Below are positions 45,728 to 55,654 of a stretch of DNA of 64,000 bases, piece by piece. Both the position numbers and the translations under genes were made by a program. The stretch is from Agapetus fuscipes (taxonomy: Eukaryota; Arthropoda; Insecta; Trichoptera; Glossosomatidae). The stretch lies in the NCBI GenBank assembly GCA_951799405.1, contig OX637359.1:7064201-7128200 (forward strand), read 5' to 3'. The stretch's first letter is position 1, and each line of letters starts with the position of its first letter. The notes below the pieces were generated by a model. It did no database searches. It saw nothing but the letters and a program-made list of their open reading frames with translations, and had not been told where the DNA came from.

Positions 45728-48700
45728 CTATATGAAGACTTGTTCCTTTGACAGAGCGTCACAAAATGGCGCCACAATTTCCCGCGTGCCGAAATAAAAG
45801 ATGAGACCAAATGCAATGGAGATGGGAAGGGCGGGAAGGGCTTTCTTTAATAAAGCCAACAGTAGCAGGGTGATGCATAGTCCCTGAGAAAATAAAAACA
45901 AACATTACAAATAAAAGGGATTTTCAATAAAAAAAGAAACACAGCTGTTTGTATCTTGTACTTTTTGTGTCTCAAACCTTAACATGTAAAAGGCACCTAG
46001 TTTTTTTTTTTTTTTTTAAGAAATCCTGTGCGGGAGACTCCCTAGATTCTAAAGACTCTAGTGGTCTATAACACTTGTTGTAGTGCCGCAGAGGTGTACG
46101 AGCTTGGTCGTCGCTACAAAGCGCCAATATTCAAGCAAGACCCAGTTGCTGTAAGGCTGGATGGACCTTTGGTGACCGGTCATTGGTAAAGGTTTATGAA
46201 TTTTTCAACCCAGCGAAGAGCACATTCGAAATATAAATGGTATATTTTTGTGCTCCGCCGGGATCCGAATCCACAACCTTCCATTAACGAGTCCGAAGTG
46301 TTGCCACTACGGACTATGGACCGGTCCAAGTGCCGTGTATTTGATAAAAAAAAAAGCTACACACTTCTTGCCTGCGTTAGCCCGAAGGGGTCGCATGTGG
46401 CGATTCGGGACGCAACTTAAAAAATTCAACTAAGCTACACATATAGTGTAACTTCTTGCCGCGTTATCCCCAAAGGGGTCGCATGTGGCAAGTTGAACAT
46501 ATTTATTTTTACAGGTAAGGGGGCCGGCCTTACGCCGACCACTTCAGTTGAAGTGAGGGTTTCCCAGCTCCCGAGGAGGCTAGTACTCATTTCTTGTGAA
46601 GGCTGAGTAGGTACACCTTGCCGATATTCATTTTGGGTTTGAAATAGACACCGAAACGGGAAATGATTTCTGACACCCTCGGTGGGGATCGAACCCTTGC
46701 TCTCGGCATGGAATGCAAGCATTCTACCAAACGAACTATCAACTGGACTTTTTACAAGCTTGGTCATCGCTACAAAGGGCCAATTCTGAAGCAAGACCCA
46801 GTTGCTGTAAGGCTGGATGGACCTTTAGGGGCAGGTCTTTGGTAAAGGCATATTTGAAAATATAAATGGTATATTTTTTGTGCTCCGCCGGGATTTGAAC
46901 CCACAACCTTCCATTTACGAGTCCGAAGTGTTGCCACTGGACTACGGACCGGTCAAATGATGACATTTGATATTTTAACGTCTTTTTCTTTATCGCTTGT
47001 TGTTATTTTGTCGTTTGAGTTGCTTTGATTGTTGACTGTGTAGAGACAAGTGTAATTATTAATTGATGGAATTAACAGGCGATCAGGTATCTTACCACGA
47101 GGATGGCGACAAAGCAGGCCAACGTTGTGTTCCAGTCTCCATAGGAGGAGGCCTTACCCACCAGTACACTGTAGAATATGAAGTCACCAAGGCCCAGCTT
47201 AACGCCTCCTGAACAGAAGAAAGGGCAGACGTTAATAGATTGCAAGAAAGTGGCCCAAGTCAACAACATTCAATAGTCCAGCAAAAATAAAACTCCTAAA
47301 TCTTTTCTTATGATGAACATCCAGAGTCATAATGAAAGGAGAGCTTGTATGAATAAGGTTACAACTCTGGATGAAATGAAAGAAGAATGTAAGGACAGAA
47401 GGAAATGGCTAGGGCTAGGGTTTTTAAAATTAGAATTTTGTATTTTGTTATTGTTTTTTAACTTTTCAAATTGTTTTGGTGAAACATTGTGGAATTCCAT
47501 TTTACATTTGATTAAAAAAAAAAAAAATTATGAACACTTAATTGAAAATCTTTGTTTTATTCCCCTGTGAGTAATTAATTTTTAAAAAAACGATCATTCT
47601 CCATCCTCAGTTTCCAGAATGATTTCCGAAAACGTTTTTTCAAAAATAAATACTCACAGTGGAATGAAACAGATTTTTCAATTCAGTGTAGGTACATAAT
47701 TTTTTTTTTTAATTTTATACATATTATTATTTGTTTATTTAAAAAATGTTATTTGTTGTGTATGTTCCCTGACTTATAGGTTGGTATGCGGCTGACTACC
47801 CATGCTGTAGAAAATGGTTCACTTTGCCAATGTCACCCCTGTTTCAGGAAAGGTCTTCGTGCTGGTGCGCGGGGGCCCGGAGCCCTCCTGCTGCTCCACC
47901 CGCAGCTCCTCCCTGCGCTGCTCCGTCCTCTCAGTAATACACTCACGCTCTTCCTCCTGCATGGTGATGGGAGGCAGCTGGTGCACGGGGGGAGTGGGCC
48001 TCCTCACGGTGCTAGTGCGCGGGGGCCCGGAGCCCTCCTGCTGCTCCACCCGCAGCTCCCTCCTGCGCTGCTCCGTCCTCTCAGCCCGCTGCTGCACCCA
48101 GTCTCTGTCAAATCCCGCAGCTGCCTCCGCCCCGTCCTCTGCAAAAACAAATCCTTGGAATGAATAGTCAAGATCACGCAACTAAAAAAAAATGCAACTA
48201 AGCTACACATACATATAGTGTAACTTCTTGCCGCGTTATCCCCGAAGGAGTCGCATATGGCGGAGTGCACCTATATTATTATTTTTATAGGTAAGGAGGC
48301 CGGGCCTTACGCCAACCACTTCAGTGAAGTGGGGGGTTTCCCAGCTCCCAAGGGGGCTGGTACTCATTTCTTGTGAAGGCTGAGTAAACCTTCGGTTATT
48401 TTTTTAAGGTTTGAAATAATCATCAAAACGGGAAATCATTTCTGACACCCTCGGCAGGGTTCGAACCTGATCTCTCGGCATAGAATGCAAGCACTCTATC
48501 AACTGAGCCATTGACCGGACATCAAGTTATTATATTTTTAGCGCTAGATCGTTGTTCACTAAAAATAACATGAAAAATCTGCATGTAATTAAGTTTGAAT
48601 CTATAATCTAAGTTGCAAAGATATATTACATTTGAGATTCATATTAAATGCATTCTATAAGTTCACGCTTAAACTTAAACAAACGCATGTGGACTTACAA

Positions 48701-51700
48701 TATAAAAACTCAATCTCAAATGAATTTAAGCCCTGCAACTCTTGCCGACCTTCGCTGAAACAGGGGTGACAATGGCAATGTAATAATAATAATAATATGA
48801 TAGTTTATTTGGTGAGCGCTGCTTTTGTCTGAATCACACCAAGGGAGCCGTGTGCAAGGTTGGTCCCTACTATCGAAAGTGCTCTCATTATTTCCCAAGC
48901 AAGACCCAGTTGCTGTAAAGCTGGATGGACCTTTGGTGACTGGTCTATGTAAGGCACATGAATTTTCACCCTAGCAAAGAGCAAAATTTGAAAATTTAAT
49001 GATAATTTTGTTGTTCTCCGCCGGGAATACTTTTTGGTTCCTTTGGTTTACGAGTCCATAGCATTATCCACTAGACAAAAGACCGGTCAAACATTGTATA
49101 ATCTATAATCTATAATCTAAGTTGCATGGATATATTCATTTAAAGCTCTCAGATGTATGCCCACAAACCAACAAGTGTAGTTCGCGCTTACAAATGCTGA
49201 ATGTGTACTTACAAATAAAATCCAAACCTCAAATGAACATAAGCCCCACAACTTTTGCCGACCTTCCCTGAAACAGGGGTGACATTGGCAAAGTGAACCA
49301 TTTTTTACAGTATGGGTGGTCAGCCTCATACCAACCTATAAGTCAAGGAATATGAATGAATAATAAATTACATTAAAATATAAAAAAGAACAAAACCTTA
49401 CAAAGAAATCTATACAAAAAAAGTCAAAAATTTCCTATGCAAAAAATGTAGCAAATGAATACACCAACATTAGAAATCAACATTGCAGATTAGCCGCCAC
49501 TTCTTCCTGTCCTTGCATACTTCTTTCATTTCATCCAGAGTCATAATCTTTTTCATACAAGTCCTCCTTTTATTATGACTCTGGATATCCCAGTCATTCG
49601 CTATTTCAGAGATTTGATCCTTCCATACTTTTCTCGGTCTTCCTCTACCACGACATCCATCTATTCTAGCAACATATACGTATGATGTTGAAAAAAGCAC
49701 AAACTAATATAAATCTCAAATGTTAATATATCTCTGCAACATAGATTATAGATACACACATACAAACACAGTAAATAGTTTTTTCATGATTGACAATATT
49801 TATTTCATTTGGAAACAAATCCTAGATTGTCATTTTTGATTCCACATGACTCATATTCCAGTCAAAACTAATGTAATAAGCACACAGACAATGGAAAATT
49901 CAATTTGCAGTGCAGGACATCACCAGACAGATGTTTTTAGTTTTTCACGGCCATATTTAAATGATCTTGACCAAAAGTGGGCGTGGCATGAATACTTGGT
50001 GTAAAACTACTCTGGCTCTTACCAATTATCGAAAGCAACCACATTCTGTTTATTGATAATTACAAAATAAAGAAAAGAAGAGGGTTTAAAGCTGAAAAGA
50101 ATGTGGTTACCGTCGATAAATGTTATGAACCGGAGTATTTTTACTCCAATTATTGAAGCTTTTGTCACAAGAGCAATGGATGAAATAATCCAAATTCAAA
50201 CAGAAGGTAGCAGAGCTCCGAAGAAGTTAATCGCAGTATGGTAGCGTGAGCCAGTGACAATGAAAGAAAAAGAAATAGAAAAAAGCAATGGATCACCGAC
50301 AACCACAAGACAAAGTTTATAGAATGTAAGTATGGGACACAGAGAGGGTGTTAGCGGTTAGTCTACCATCAGTGGCTGGTGGTTGGTTAGCCAGGGGCAC
50401 CAGCTCGGAGGGGGTGGAGGCGGGGGGCGGAGGCCTACCTTCTGCCGGGGGCGTGGACGGGGCTGCCATGAGGCTGTACATCACCGTAGCTGCAATACAA
50501 TACAAACAACATGCATTATCATAAAACTTAGTATAAATAATAAAAAGCTGTCTTCCTCTTTGAAAGTGTTTTTAAGCGCTTTATGCATATGAAAGTATGC
50601 GATACGCAAACTTTGAGTGTACCATTCTGCTACATCCTGTATCGCGTATGTGCTTGAGATTTTTTTTTTTTTTAAAACTACAAACCGCCTGGCGTTCGCC
50701 TGAGTTCTAAAGTCATGTGATTACATGTCTAGACAAGTTAGTTCCTCAAGGGCAGGTTAAGCATTCGGTTGTTTGTTTGGCGTTTTGTAATTTTTCATAC
50801 ATACTCTTCACAAGTCAGGGTATGTAAGTACATTGTGGTTTCGATTCCTGATTATTTTTTGCCTATTTCTCGGAAAATAGCCTGAAGGGGGGTTAATTGT
50901 TTTAACAACAGACGCTACAAATTATTTAAACAGCAGGTGTCAGAAATTGTTTTAACAATAGGTGCCGGAAGTTTTTTAAAAGCAGGGGTCAGCAATCATT
51001 TTCACAGTATGCGTCTGTAATATTTTTAACAACACTAACAACAGATATCAAAAGTCATTTGAACAACAGGTGTCCGGGACCATTGATGAAACAGACGTGA
51101 GAATTAAACTAATTTAAAAAAAACAGTAATAGTTGAATGTCAAATTGAGTTCTCTTTTAAAATTCAATACAGATGTAGCTTATGAAAAGCAAATGAAATT
51201 TTGTGAAAATAAAAAAGCACGTCTTTTGGAGGATGGTGAGATCCATACTTACAGGAGTAGATCAAGGCAGGGAAGATTTGCTCATTTCTCGACTGCGCTG
51301 TTTCCACTAATATTCTCAAGGGACCATTGGGGGTGAGCACGGCTACCAAATCTAAAATAAAACATGAAATAATGTTATAATTCAAATATATTGATTGGTC
51401 GATAGTCTAGTGGTTAACACTATGGATTCCTAATCGGAAGGTGGTGAGTTTGATATCTGGCAAAGCAATGCAACATAACTAAGCTACACATATAGTGTAA
51501 CTTCCTGCCTGTTATCCCCGAAGGGGTTGCATGCGGCGATTAGGGACCTATTTTCCCTATATCCAAAAAAATATGCTGTTAACCGAGTTGAAAATTGTTC
51601 TTTTAAATAAAAAAGACCATTCACCAAAAGTCCATCGAGCCTTACGGAGAATCTGTCGTGCTTGAGAATTGGCGCTTTCTATAATGATGACCAAGCTTGC

Positions 51701-54700
51701 AGAGGGCTGTCGAGGTGTGATCCAAACAAAAACAGCGCTCACATGAACATACACCCTGCAACTCTTGTCAACCTTCCCTGAAACAGGGGTGACATTGGCA
51801 AAGTGAACCATTTTCTACAGCACGGGTAGTCAGCCGCATACCAACCTATAAGTTAAGGAACACACACAATAAATAACATTTTTACAATTAGTTACCCCAT
51901 ATTGATATGACGGCCAAGACGACCCACGTTGTCCACTCGGGCAGGTATTTGATGAACACCAGCGCCATGAGGGCCGCCACGAAGATAAGGTAGGCCTGCT
52001 GCAGGCGCAGGGGGCCCTTCCAGTGGATGCAGATCATGCCCATCACGCCAAAGTTGTACATGGCGAAGGATAGCGTAATGAAGTCCATGGGAATGTTGTA
52101 GGCCTTCAACACTACCCTGCAAGTCACGGGTAATACATCAGAAACCATTGAGTAATAACATAGAGGAGCAGAAACTAAATACTAAATAGTACCAACTTTC
52201 TAGGAATATTTTTAAGTTCGCCCAAGTTTTTTTGTACACATTGAAATGCAACTGTGAAGTTGTTTGTTCTCTTTCTTACTAATGACCAAGTTGAAACAGA
52301 TATTATAATGTCTATTTTTTAAAATAATTTCTAGTCCACATATATCACAAGTCGTTTTCAGAAACAATGTATACATGAGTTGTATACAATCTACATTTTT
52401 TTTTCAAAAGTGAGATAAATATATATAGAAGTACGGGAAATGAATTTTTGATCTTGACGACGCATCTGAGAATAGCGATCCACAATGGCATGGCGGGTGC
52501 AAGTTTACGTTTCCATTTACGCTCACTAGAGGTGCTGTTGATTCTTTGTATAGTAAATAACACCGCCTCAATTGAGCGTAAATGGCAACACAAACATTTA
52601 TACATTTTTTCTATTTACACAAGTGAGGGGAATTTACGCAACGTTTTATCATAAGAGTTCACAAGTAGTGCAACATTCACTTACTCCAAGTACAAGTAGG
52701 AGAAGATGAAGAGCAGCATGAGCGAGGAGAGGATGAGCCAGCCGTGCACTATCTTGTAGCAGCTGTACTTGTAGAGCACGATCAGGACAATGGTCATCAC
52801 GATGATCACGCTCATGAGGATCAGCGAGTTGGCCACGGCGTTCCACACCTTGGTGCTGGTGTTGGGGCTCTCCTCGTGAAATGGTGTGTACACCCTGAAA
52901 CAGTAGCGGCTCTAGCTAAATCCTGAGAGAGGGGATGACCTTGTAAGATAGTCTGGTGCTCACCTGGATAAAGTAAAAATAAAGCACAAAAATGCATTTT
53001 ATTTTTACTTTGTTATTTTAGTGGATAGGTACTTATTTTTCATATTTCATACATAGGGATAATCCCCTTCGTCCCCTAATGACGCACCGCCACTGCCCTG
53101 ATACAACATCACACATGTAACCATGATGATAACTTCTCATTGGGGTCTTTTTTTAACAATAATCAATCCAAAAGAAAGGCTCGTCATTTTTTAAAAGATG
53201 TGTGTATATACATACCCCTCACACACACAACTCACTCAGAACATCTCTTTTTGGTGAGGTATAGCGTAACAAACATTTAATCAACAATGTAATAGATTAA
53301 AGGAAAAAAATGTAGGTACTAACGGGGCTATTCTTAGACATTTTAGTCGCCCGTTGAGCCCACGCTTTGACAAACTAATGATGCATTTGTACGAAGACCT
53401 GTCAATCCAAGATGGCCGCAAGTGAACAGCTGATTATTCTTCATACAAATATTACCGAAATTCGGTAGGTGACTATGAAACTTTCAGCAAAGGCATCATT
53501 AGTTTGTTAAAGCGTGGGCTCAACTGGCGATTAAAATGTCTAAGAATAGCCCCGTATGAATTTATTTAAAATTAAAGATAAATAAAAATATATTTTTGGT
53601 GCTGCTTTGGTTCTGTACTTACAGGTATCCATAATTGATGCCACAATTACAAGAACAGTGGAATCTCTCATAACGAGCAAAATTCATTCCAGAATTTCGC
53701 TCATTATGAGAAACACTCTCTAGTGTTGTACTTACAAGTATACATCTTTGATGCCGTAATTACAAGTATATATCTTTGGTGTCGTACTTACAAGTGTATA
53801 TCTTTGGTGTCGTACTTACAAGTATATATCTTTGGTGTCGTACTTACAAGTATATATCTTTGGTGTCGTACTTACAAGTATATATCTTTAGTGTTTTACT
53901 TACAAGTATATATCTTTGGTGTCGTACTTACAAGTACATATCTTTGGTGTCATACTTACAAGTATATATCTTTGGTATCGTACTTACAAGTATATATCTT
54001 TGGTGTCGTACTTACAAGTATATATCTTTGGTGTCGTACTTACAAGTATATATCTTTGGTAGTGTAGAAGGTGATGGAAGTGATGGTTGCCACCACGACC
54101 AGCATGCACAGGGACACGGGCACAAACAGCTTGATGACGTGCTTGGCGCCATACTTGAGCTCCTCCTGGTCCTCCATGGGGAAAACGGGGCCCGAGTCAT
54201 CCCCCGAACCCCCCGGGTTGCCAGCCTGGCCGACCACACGCACGTTGGGGACATGGGAATCGTCCGTCTGAAAAAAATTCCCCCACATTAAGTATAACCT
54301 GCAGATGTACACGGCTTAAACTAGATTTAGATGCCAGCTAAAGGAGGGTGCTGCTATGACTTCAAATTCCTAAATCTAATCTTAAGTTGCTAAGATATGT
54401 AACATTGGGGATTTACACTAAATGCATTTTCACAAGCAGATACGTATAAGTTCACGCTTAAACATGCCGCATGTGGACCTAGGTACAATATAAAAACCCA
54501 AATCTCAAATGAACCTGCACCCTGGAACTCTTGCCGATCTTCCCTGAAACAGGGGTGACATTGGCAAAGTGAACCATTTTCTACAGCATGAGTGGTCAGC
54601 CGCATACCAACCTATAAATGAAGGAACATACACAACAAATCAAATAAGGCAATGTGTACTATTCAGTTTTATTCCAACAACATATTTATTGAATTTTAGC

Positions 54701-55384
54701 AATTCAGACCTCCAGTGACTAATCAACTAGTCCGAAATGCAATTAAAGCAAAATATGTTATCGCATTGTTTGTCCGACGAGTCAAGGACTAGCAAGGCTC
54801 CCACGTATTCTTAAAATTGTAGCTGTCATCTCTGTTCATGTTTGGATGTCTGCATATCTCGATGGACTCTCTTAAGAGTGCTGGGCCTGCAGACTCAACG
54901 GGCGTCGGTAGATCTCTTTCTTGAAGATAGAAAGCAATAAAACATGGCGGTGCATAAACAGCTGATCGCTATAGGTAAAATGCCTAGTACAACGATTATT
55001 GGTTTTACGCCACCGTGTTTTACTTATTGCTTTCTATTTTAAAATAGATAAAGTTATATTCACCAAGAGTTGAGTCTGCGGGCCGTGGAATGAGAAACCT
55101 TCCCCTCGACAAAATAAAGGTTATGAGACAACAGTTGCATCGAAATCATTTGAGAACCAGTTCAATAATCTTCTACAATATCATTGTGATTTTATTTTGA
55201 GCAGGATATCAGAAACAATGGATGTGAAACATACCCCGTAGTTTGCGGGTTGGGATTCGGGGCGACGTCGTTTCCTAGCGGCCCTGTCCGCCACCTCTCT
55301 GTCGGGCCGCGATTCTCCCACGTGAGCGTCCATCAGAGCCGTAGATTCAGTCACAGACTCTAGGTCGCTGTCTTCAGCCGACAT
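45728..55384 (-). CDS. Psn: Presenilin, catalytic subunit of gamma-secretase
   Basis: Intramembrane aspartyl protease that cleaves Notch and other type I membrane proteins, with nicastrin, Aph-1 and Pen-2. Nine exons: 55235-55384, 54044-54267, 52685-52894, 51896-52116, 51253-51351, 50367-50489 (or 50439-50489), 47947-48138, 47096-47208, 45728-45883; 1488 nt, 495 aa (471 with the short exon 6). Residues 1-75 are a charged cytosolic tail, then [18 protein letters not shown] opens TM1. The first catalytic Asp is D269 in SIWDLVAVL, its codon split between exons 4 and 5; most animals have Tyr, not Trp, before it. The second is in GVKLGLGDF (D415, long form), and the PALP motif is residues 461-464. 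Exons 6-7 encode the variable hydrophilic loop. Intron 2 carries twelve copies of the exon 2 donor, and intron 7 a partial copy of exon 7. Confidence 0.95.
46003..46327 (-). repeat. S1 SINE variant with alternative A-rich tail
   Basis: Inverse of the hybrid at 23208-23455, with an intact head (GGGATCCGAATCCACAACC complement of the B box). Confidence 0.8.
46345..46748 (-). repeat. S2 SINE, full copy plus a partial one
   Basis: A fragment at 46345-46424 (AAGGGGTCGCATGTGGCG) is followed by a complete copy at 46428-46748 that ends in the tRNA-like head ACTATCAACTGGAC. Confidence 0.8.
46751..46956 (-). repeat. S1 SINE, tail missing
   Basis: From CAAGCTTGGTCATCGCTAC to GGACTACGGACCGGTC, with an internal deletion in the CCCAGCGAAG region. 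Confidence 0.8.
47311..47853 (+). repeat. LINE-B relic and R1 fragment abutting an exon copy
   Basis: LINE-B codons at 47311-47420 and an R1 5' third at 47765-47853. R1 stops at GTTTCAGGAAAGGTC and a copy of presenilin exon 7 follows at once. Confidence 0.75.
47854..47946 (-). pseudogene. Partial duplicate of presenilin exon 7
   Basis: In transcript direction it follows the exon 7 donor and repeats the segment encoding [24 protein letters not shown] nearly identically. It lies in intron 7; no acceptor precedes it, so it is not a clear extra exon. Confidence 0.85.
48185..48523 (-). repeat. S2 SINE, full length
   Basis: From CAACTAAGCTACACATACAT to ACTGAGCCATTGACCGGAC. Confidence 0.85.
48598..48779 (-). 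repeat. R1 copy, 5' part removed
   Basis: Ends at GTGACAATGGCAATG, where the S1 tail begins. Confidence 0.8.
48780..49089 (-). repeat. S1 SINE, full length, diverged head
   Basis: The TAATAATAATAATATGATAG tail abuts R1. The B box is degraded (CGCCGGGAATACTTTTTGG). Confidence 0.75.
49098..49690 (-). repeat. LINE-B 3' end with R1 tail
   Basis: R1 at 49098-49352; LINE-B codons at 49470-49690 ([38 protein letters not shown]). Confidence 0.85.
49712..49752 (+). repeat. R1 3' tail fragment
   Basis: AATCTCAAATGTTAATATATC followed by GCAACATAGATTATAGAT. Confidence 0.65.
49755..50366. other. Presenilin intron 6, nothing recognised
   Basis: Single-copy-looking AT-rich intron sequence, ending at the possible exon 6 donor. 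Confidence 0.4.
50890..51090. repeat. Degenerate short tandem repeat
   Basis: About seven diverged units of 25-32 bp with the theme TTTTAACAACAGGTGTCAG. Lies in presenilin intron 5. Confidence 0.6.
51395..51555. repeat. tRNA-like head next to an S2 3' fragment
   Basis: 51398-51468 reads as a decayed tRNA-derived head on the plus strand (TAGTCTAGTGGTTAACAC, GGTGGTGAGTTTGATATC). 51476-51555 is the minus-strand S2 3' end. Confidence 0.6.
51588..51741 (+). repeat. S1 SINE, 3' part
   Basis: From GACCATTCACCAAAAGTCC to AAAAACAGCGCTCAC; truncated at both ends, with R1 following. Confidence 0.75.
51742..51866 (-). repeat. R1 fragment, 5' half
   Basis: ATGAACATACACCCTGCAAC to CCAACCTATAAGTTAAGG, directly downstream of presenilin exon 4. 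Confidence 0.8.
53334..53553. mobile_element. Foldback MITE with 60-bp terminal inverted repeats
   Basis: The ends GGGGCTATTCTTAGACATTT and inverse continue for about 60 bp (GAGCCCACGCTTT, AACTAATGATGC). The centre shares TCAATCCAAGATGGCCGCAA with 9963-10088. Confidence 0.85.
53720..54060 (-). repeat. Twelve 28-bp copies of presenilin exon 2 end and splice donor
   Basis: In transcript direction each unit reads AAAGATATATACTT then GTAAGTACGACACC. The first copy is the true exon 2 end (donor GT at 54042-54043); eleven more follow in intron 2 with few changes. Some distal units have lost the donor core (ATTACAAG at about 53759). A degenerate relative lies near 53617-53655. Using any later donor would add TAA directly after Leu. 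Confidence 0.92.
54372..54628 (-). repeat. R1 copy
   Basis: CTAATCTTAAGTTGCTAAG to CCAACCTATAAATGAAGG, in presenilin intron 1. Confidence 0.85.
54926..55030. repeat. Foldback element
   Basis: Arms ATAGAAAGCAATAAAACATG and inverse CGTGTTTTACTTATTGCTTTC; the centre contains CAGCTGATCGC. A diverged relative lies at 43205-43383. Confidence 0.65.
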
Positions 55385-55654
55385 TCATTTAAAAAAGAAA
55401 ATAATCCGAGAAAATATGACAGCTATAACGCCGCAGTTGAAATCATGACGCAGACATTGCTGTGGTAGCTGTCAAAACTCTGAAAGATTGTCTATGATTT
55501 TTAGGGAAAATGAAATATTGAAACGTTTTCCTCTTGCACAAATTGGGGAAAATGAACCGGCTGTCAAAAGCAAACGTCAATGTCAAATAATATTTTCACC
55601 ACGCTCGCAAATATTGCGCCAGCAGTGAAAGAAAACTGAAATTTGCAGTTAAAT
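55385..55654. promoter_or_regulatory. Bidirectional promoter region, presenilin and EPRS
   Basis: Only 270 bp separate the two start codons on opposite strands, and no repeat has inserted here. No TATA box is evident in either direction, which would fit TATA-less divergent transcription. Confidence 0.6.

Noticed and set aside
47786..48270. GC-rich ORFs on the plus strand and in the third minus frame
   Set aside because: Shadows of presenilin exon 7 and its duplicate.
53720..54060. Regular 28-bp repeats as a possible CRISPR array
   Set aside because: Units are directly adjacent with no spacers, in an animal gene, and derive from an exon-intron junction.
53723..54291. Long plus-strand ORFs (114 and 171 codons) with a repetitive Tyr/Leu/Val-rich product
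   Set aside because: They are translations of the 28-bp splice-donor array and the antisense of presenilin exon 2; no independent gene support.
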